NCBI GenBank assembly: GCA_947175285.1
Contig: CAMWMM010000221.1
Span: forward strand, 1-7,795
DNA from: an uncultured Lachnospiraceae bacterium
GTDB taxonomy: Bacteria > Bacillota_A > Clostridia > Lachnospirales > Lachnospiraceae
Length of the DNA stretch: 7,795 nucleotides
Direction: 5' to 3'
Below, in pieces: positions 6,861 to 7,795 of the stretch; position 1 is the stretch's first letter; each line of letters begins with the position of its first letter. Both the position numbers and the translations under genes were made by a program. The notes under the pieces were generated by a model, which searched no databases, was not told the origin of the DNA, and saw only the letters and a list, made by a program, of their open reading frames with translations.

Positions 6861-6871
6861 GTCATCCAAAT

Positions 6872-7795
6872 CTACTTTGCAAAGCAGCTTTTCACAATTT
6901 TTATAATCAACTCCATATCTTCCGGCGTATTCTTAATATCACTCGGCAGACATAATCCTCTTGCAAAAATATCACTGCCGACGCTGCTGCCATTCTCATT
7001 ATGTGCAAAGAAATCACAGTCTGCAAAAACAGGCTGTTCATGCATCGGCTTCCAAATCGGTCTGGACTCTATATTTTCCTCTGCAAGTGCATCCATCACC
7101 ATATCCGGCGTCACCTTGCAGCCCTCCGCAATCGTCATACAGGATAACCAGTTGTTGGCATCCCCATCCGGATTGAGCGGATTCATTGTGATTTCCGGAA
7201 TATCGGCAAAAGCTTCCTGATACTGCTTATAAATTGCCTGTTTGAGCGCTTTATGTTCCTCCAGATGAAGTAATTGCCCTCTGCCGATACCTGCGGTAAC
7301 ATTACTCATCCTATAGTTATATCCTATTTCGGAATGCTGATAATGTCTTGCAGGATCACGCGCCTGTGTCGCTAAAAAGAGCGCTTTTTTAATCGCTTCT
7401 TCATCTTCCGACACTAACATACCGCCGCCCGAAGTCGTAATGATTTTATTGCCGTTAAAAGAATAAATGCCGAATTTTCCATAGGTTCCTGTATGCTTTC
7501 CCTTATAGGTGCTGCTGAGAGATTCCGCCGCATCCTCTATAAAAGGTACATGATGTTTTTCACAAATTGCCATCAGTTCATCGATTTTAGCCGGTGTTCC
7601 GTACAAATACGCACAGACTACCGCTTTCGGATTCGGGTATTTTTCAAACGCTCTCTCCAAAGCCTGCGGCGACATGTTCCATGTATCGGGTTCCGCATCA
7701 ATGAAAACAGGCGTCCCTTTCTCATAAACAATCGGATTACAGGTAGCGGAAAAAGTCAAATCCGATACGAATACAATATCCCCTTCCTTAATATC
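6872..7795 (-). CDS. DegT/DnrJ/EryC1/StrS sugar aminotransferase, PglE-like (5' end outside window)
   Basis: The frame is open from the window edge (7795) to a TAG at 6872-6874, giving 307 residues. The visible start, DIKEGDIVFVSDLTFSATCN, is the conserved region preceding the TFxAT motif of the DegT family, so roughly the first 60-90 residues are missing. A TTG at 7759 is internal, not a start. Family marks, numbered from the window edge, are FIEDAAES (85-92) with D88, the aspartate that contacts the PLP pyridine nitrogen; SFNGNKIITTSGGGMLVS (112-129) with PLP lysine K117; and GYNYRMSN (158-165). The SFNGNKIITTSGGG form resembles PglE and related enzymes that aminate UDP-4-keto-6-deoxy-HexNAc (recognised from memory). 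The reaction would be a glutamate-dependent transamination of a UDP-4-keto sugar, giving a UDP-4-amino-4,6-dideoxy sugar. The partner 4,6-dehydratase is not in the window. The gene ends 23 bp before the preferred start of the sugar transferase. Confidence 0.92.
   Translation of the reverse strand, partial: DIKEGDIVFVSDLTFSATCNPIVYEKGTPVFIDAEPDTWNMSPQALERAFEKYPNPKAVVCAYLYGTPAKIDELMAICEKHHVPFIEDAAESLSSTYKGKHTGTYGKFGIYSFNGNKIITTSGGGMLVSEDEEAIKKALFLATQARDPARHYQHSEIGYNYRMSNVTAGIGRGQLLHLEEHKALKQAIYKQYQEAFADIPEITMNPLNPDGDANNWLSCMTIAEGCKVTPDMVMDALAEENIESRPIWKPMHEQPVFADCDFFAHNENGSSVGSDIFARGLCLPSDIKNTPEDMELIIKIVKSCFAK

Noticed and set aside
5260..6906. Plus-strand open frames opposite the PLP enzyme, sugar transferase and aminotransferase genes
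   Set aside because: Antisense to genes with intact catalytic motifs; no domain-like sequence, and no gap in the minus-strand coding that they could fill.
6872..7759. Treating the aminotransferase as complete from 7759
   Set aside because: The codon at 7759 is TTG inside conserved family sequence; the frame continues upstream to the window edge with family-like residues, and DegT proteins need an additional N-terminal segment.

Overview
The window is the interior of a surface-polysaccharide (capsule/exopolysaccharide-type) biosynthesis locus. All nine genes lie on the minus strand and are packed almost without gaps. Strong AAGGAG/AGGAGG-type ribosome binding sites, moderate-to-low GC and the protein style suggest a Firmicute, most likely a Clostridia/Lachnospiraceae gut bacterium. 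That assignment is inferred from style, not from a marker gene.

Transcription runs from high to low coordinates. The order is: a DegT/PglE-type PLP sugar aminotransferase (6872-7795, 5' end outside the window); a PglC-type phosphoglycosyl transferase (6216-6848); a PLP enzyme of the D-cysteine desulfhydrase/ACC deaminase fold (5254-6219); an ATP-grasp ligase (4265-5248); a GT4 glycosyltransferase (3162-4244); a UDP-HexNAc 6-dehydrogenase of the TviB/WbpO/WbpA group (1815-3131); a small class I methyltransferase-like protein (1191-1793); a DUF2334/CE4-like deacetylase (435-1178); and the N-terminal part of a second GT4 glycosyltransferase (1-432, cut by the window edge). Gaps are 30 bp or less and several junctions overlap or nearly overlap, so this looks like one operon. 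No stretch over 300 bases lacks a gene. I see no terminator, RNA gene, CRISPR array, insertion sequence or phage gene.

Working model (inference): the aminotransferase makes a UDP-4-amino-4,6-dideoxy sugar and the PglC-like enzyme loads a sugar phosphate onto undecaprenyl phosphate. The GT4 enzymes extend the chain, and the dehydrogenase supplies a HexNAc-uronic acid. The methyltransferase and deacetylase may tailor the glycan. The least conventional part is the adjacent pair of PLP enzyme and ATP-grasp ligase in the middle of the operon. It suggests that an amino acid or other small acid is made or processed and then joined by an amide bond to the glycan, for example to the amino sugar or the uronic acid. 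No flippase, polymerase or chain-length regulator is in the window; these would be expected outside it.

Four start codons were reassigned or extended. The sugar transferase, ATP-grasp and methyltransferase genes have longer TTG/GTG-started versions, but internal ATGs are better supported. The aminotransferase frame stays open to the window edge, so its true start is not seen.
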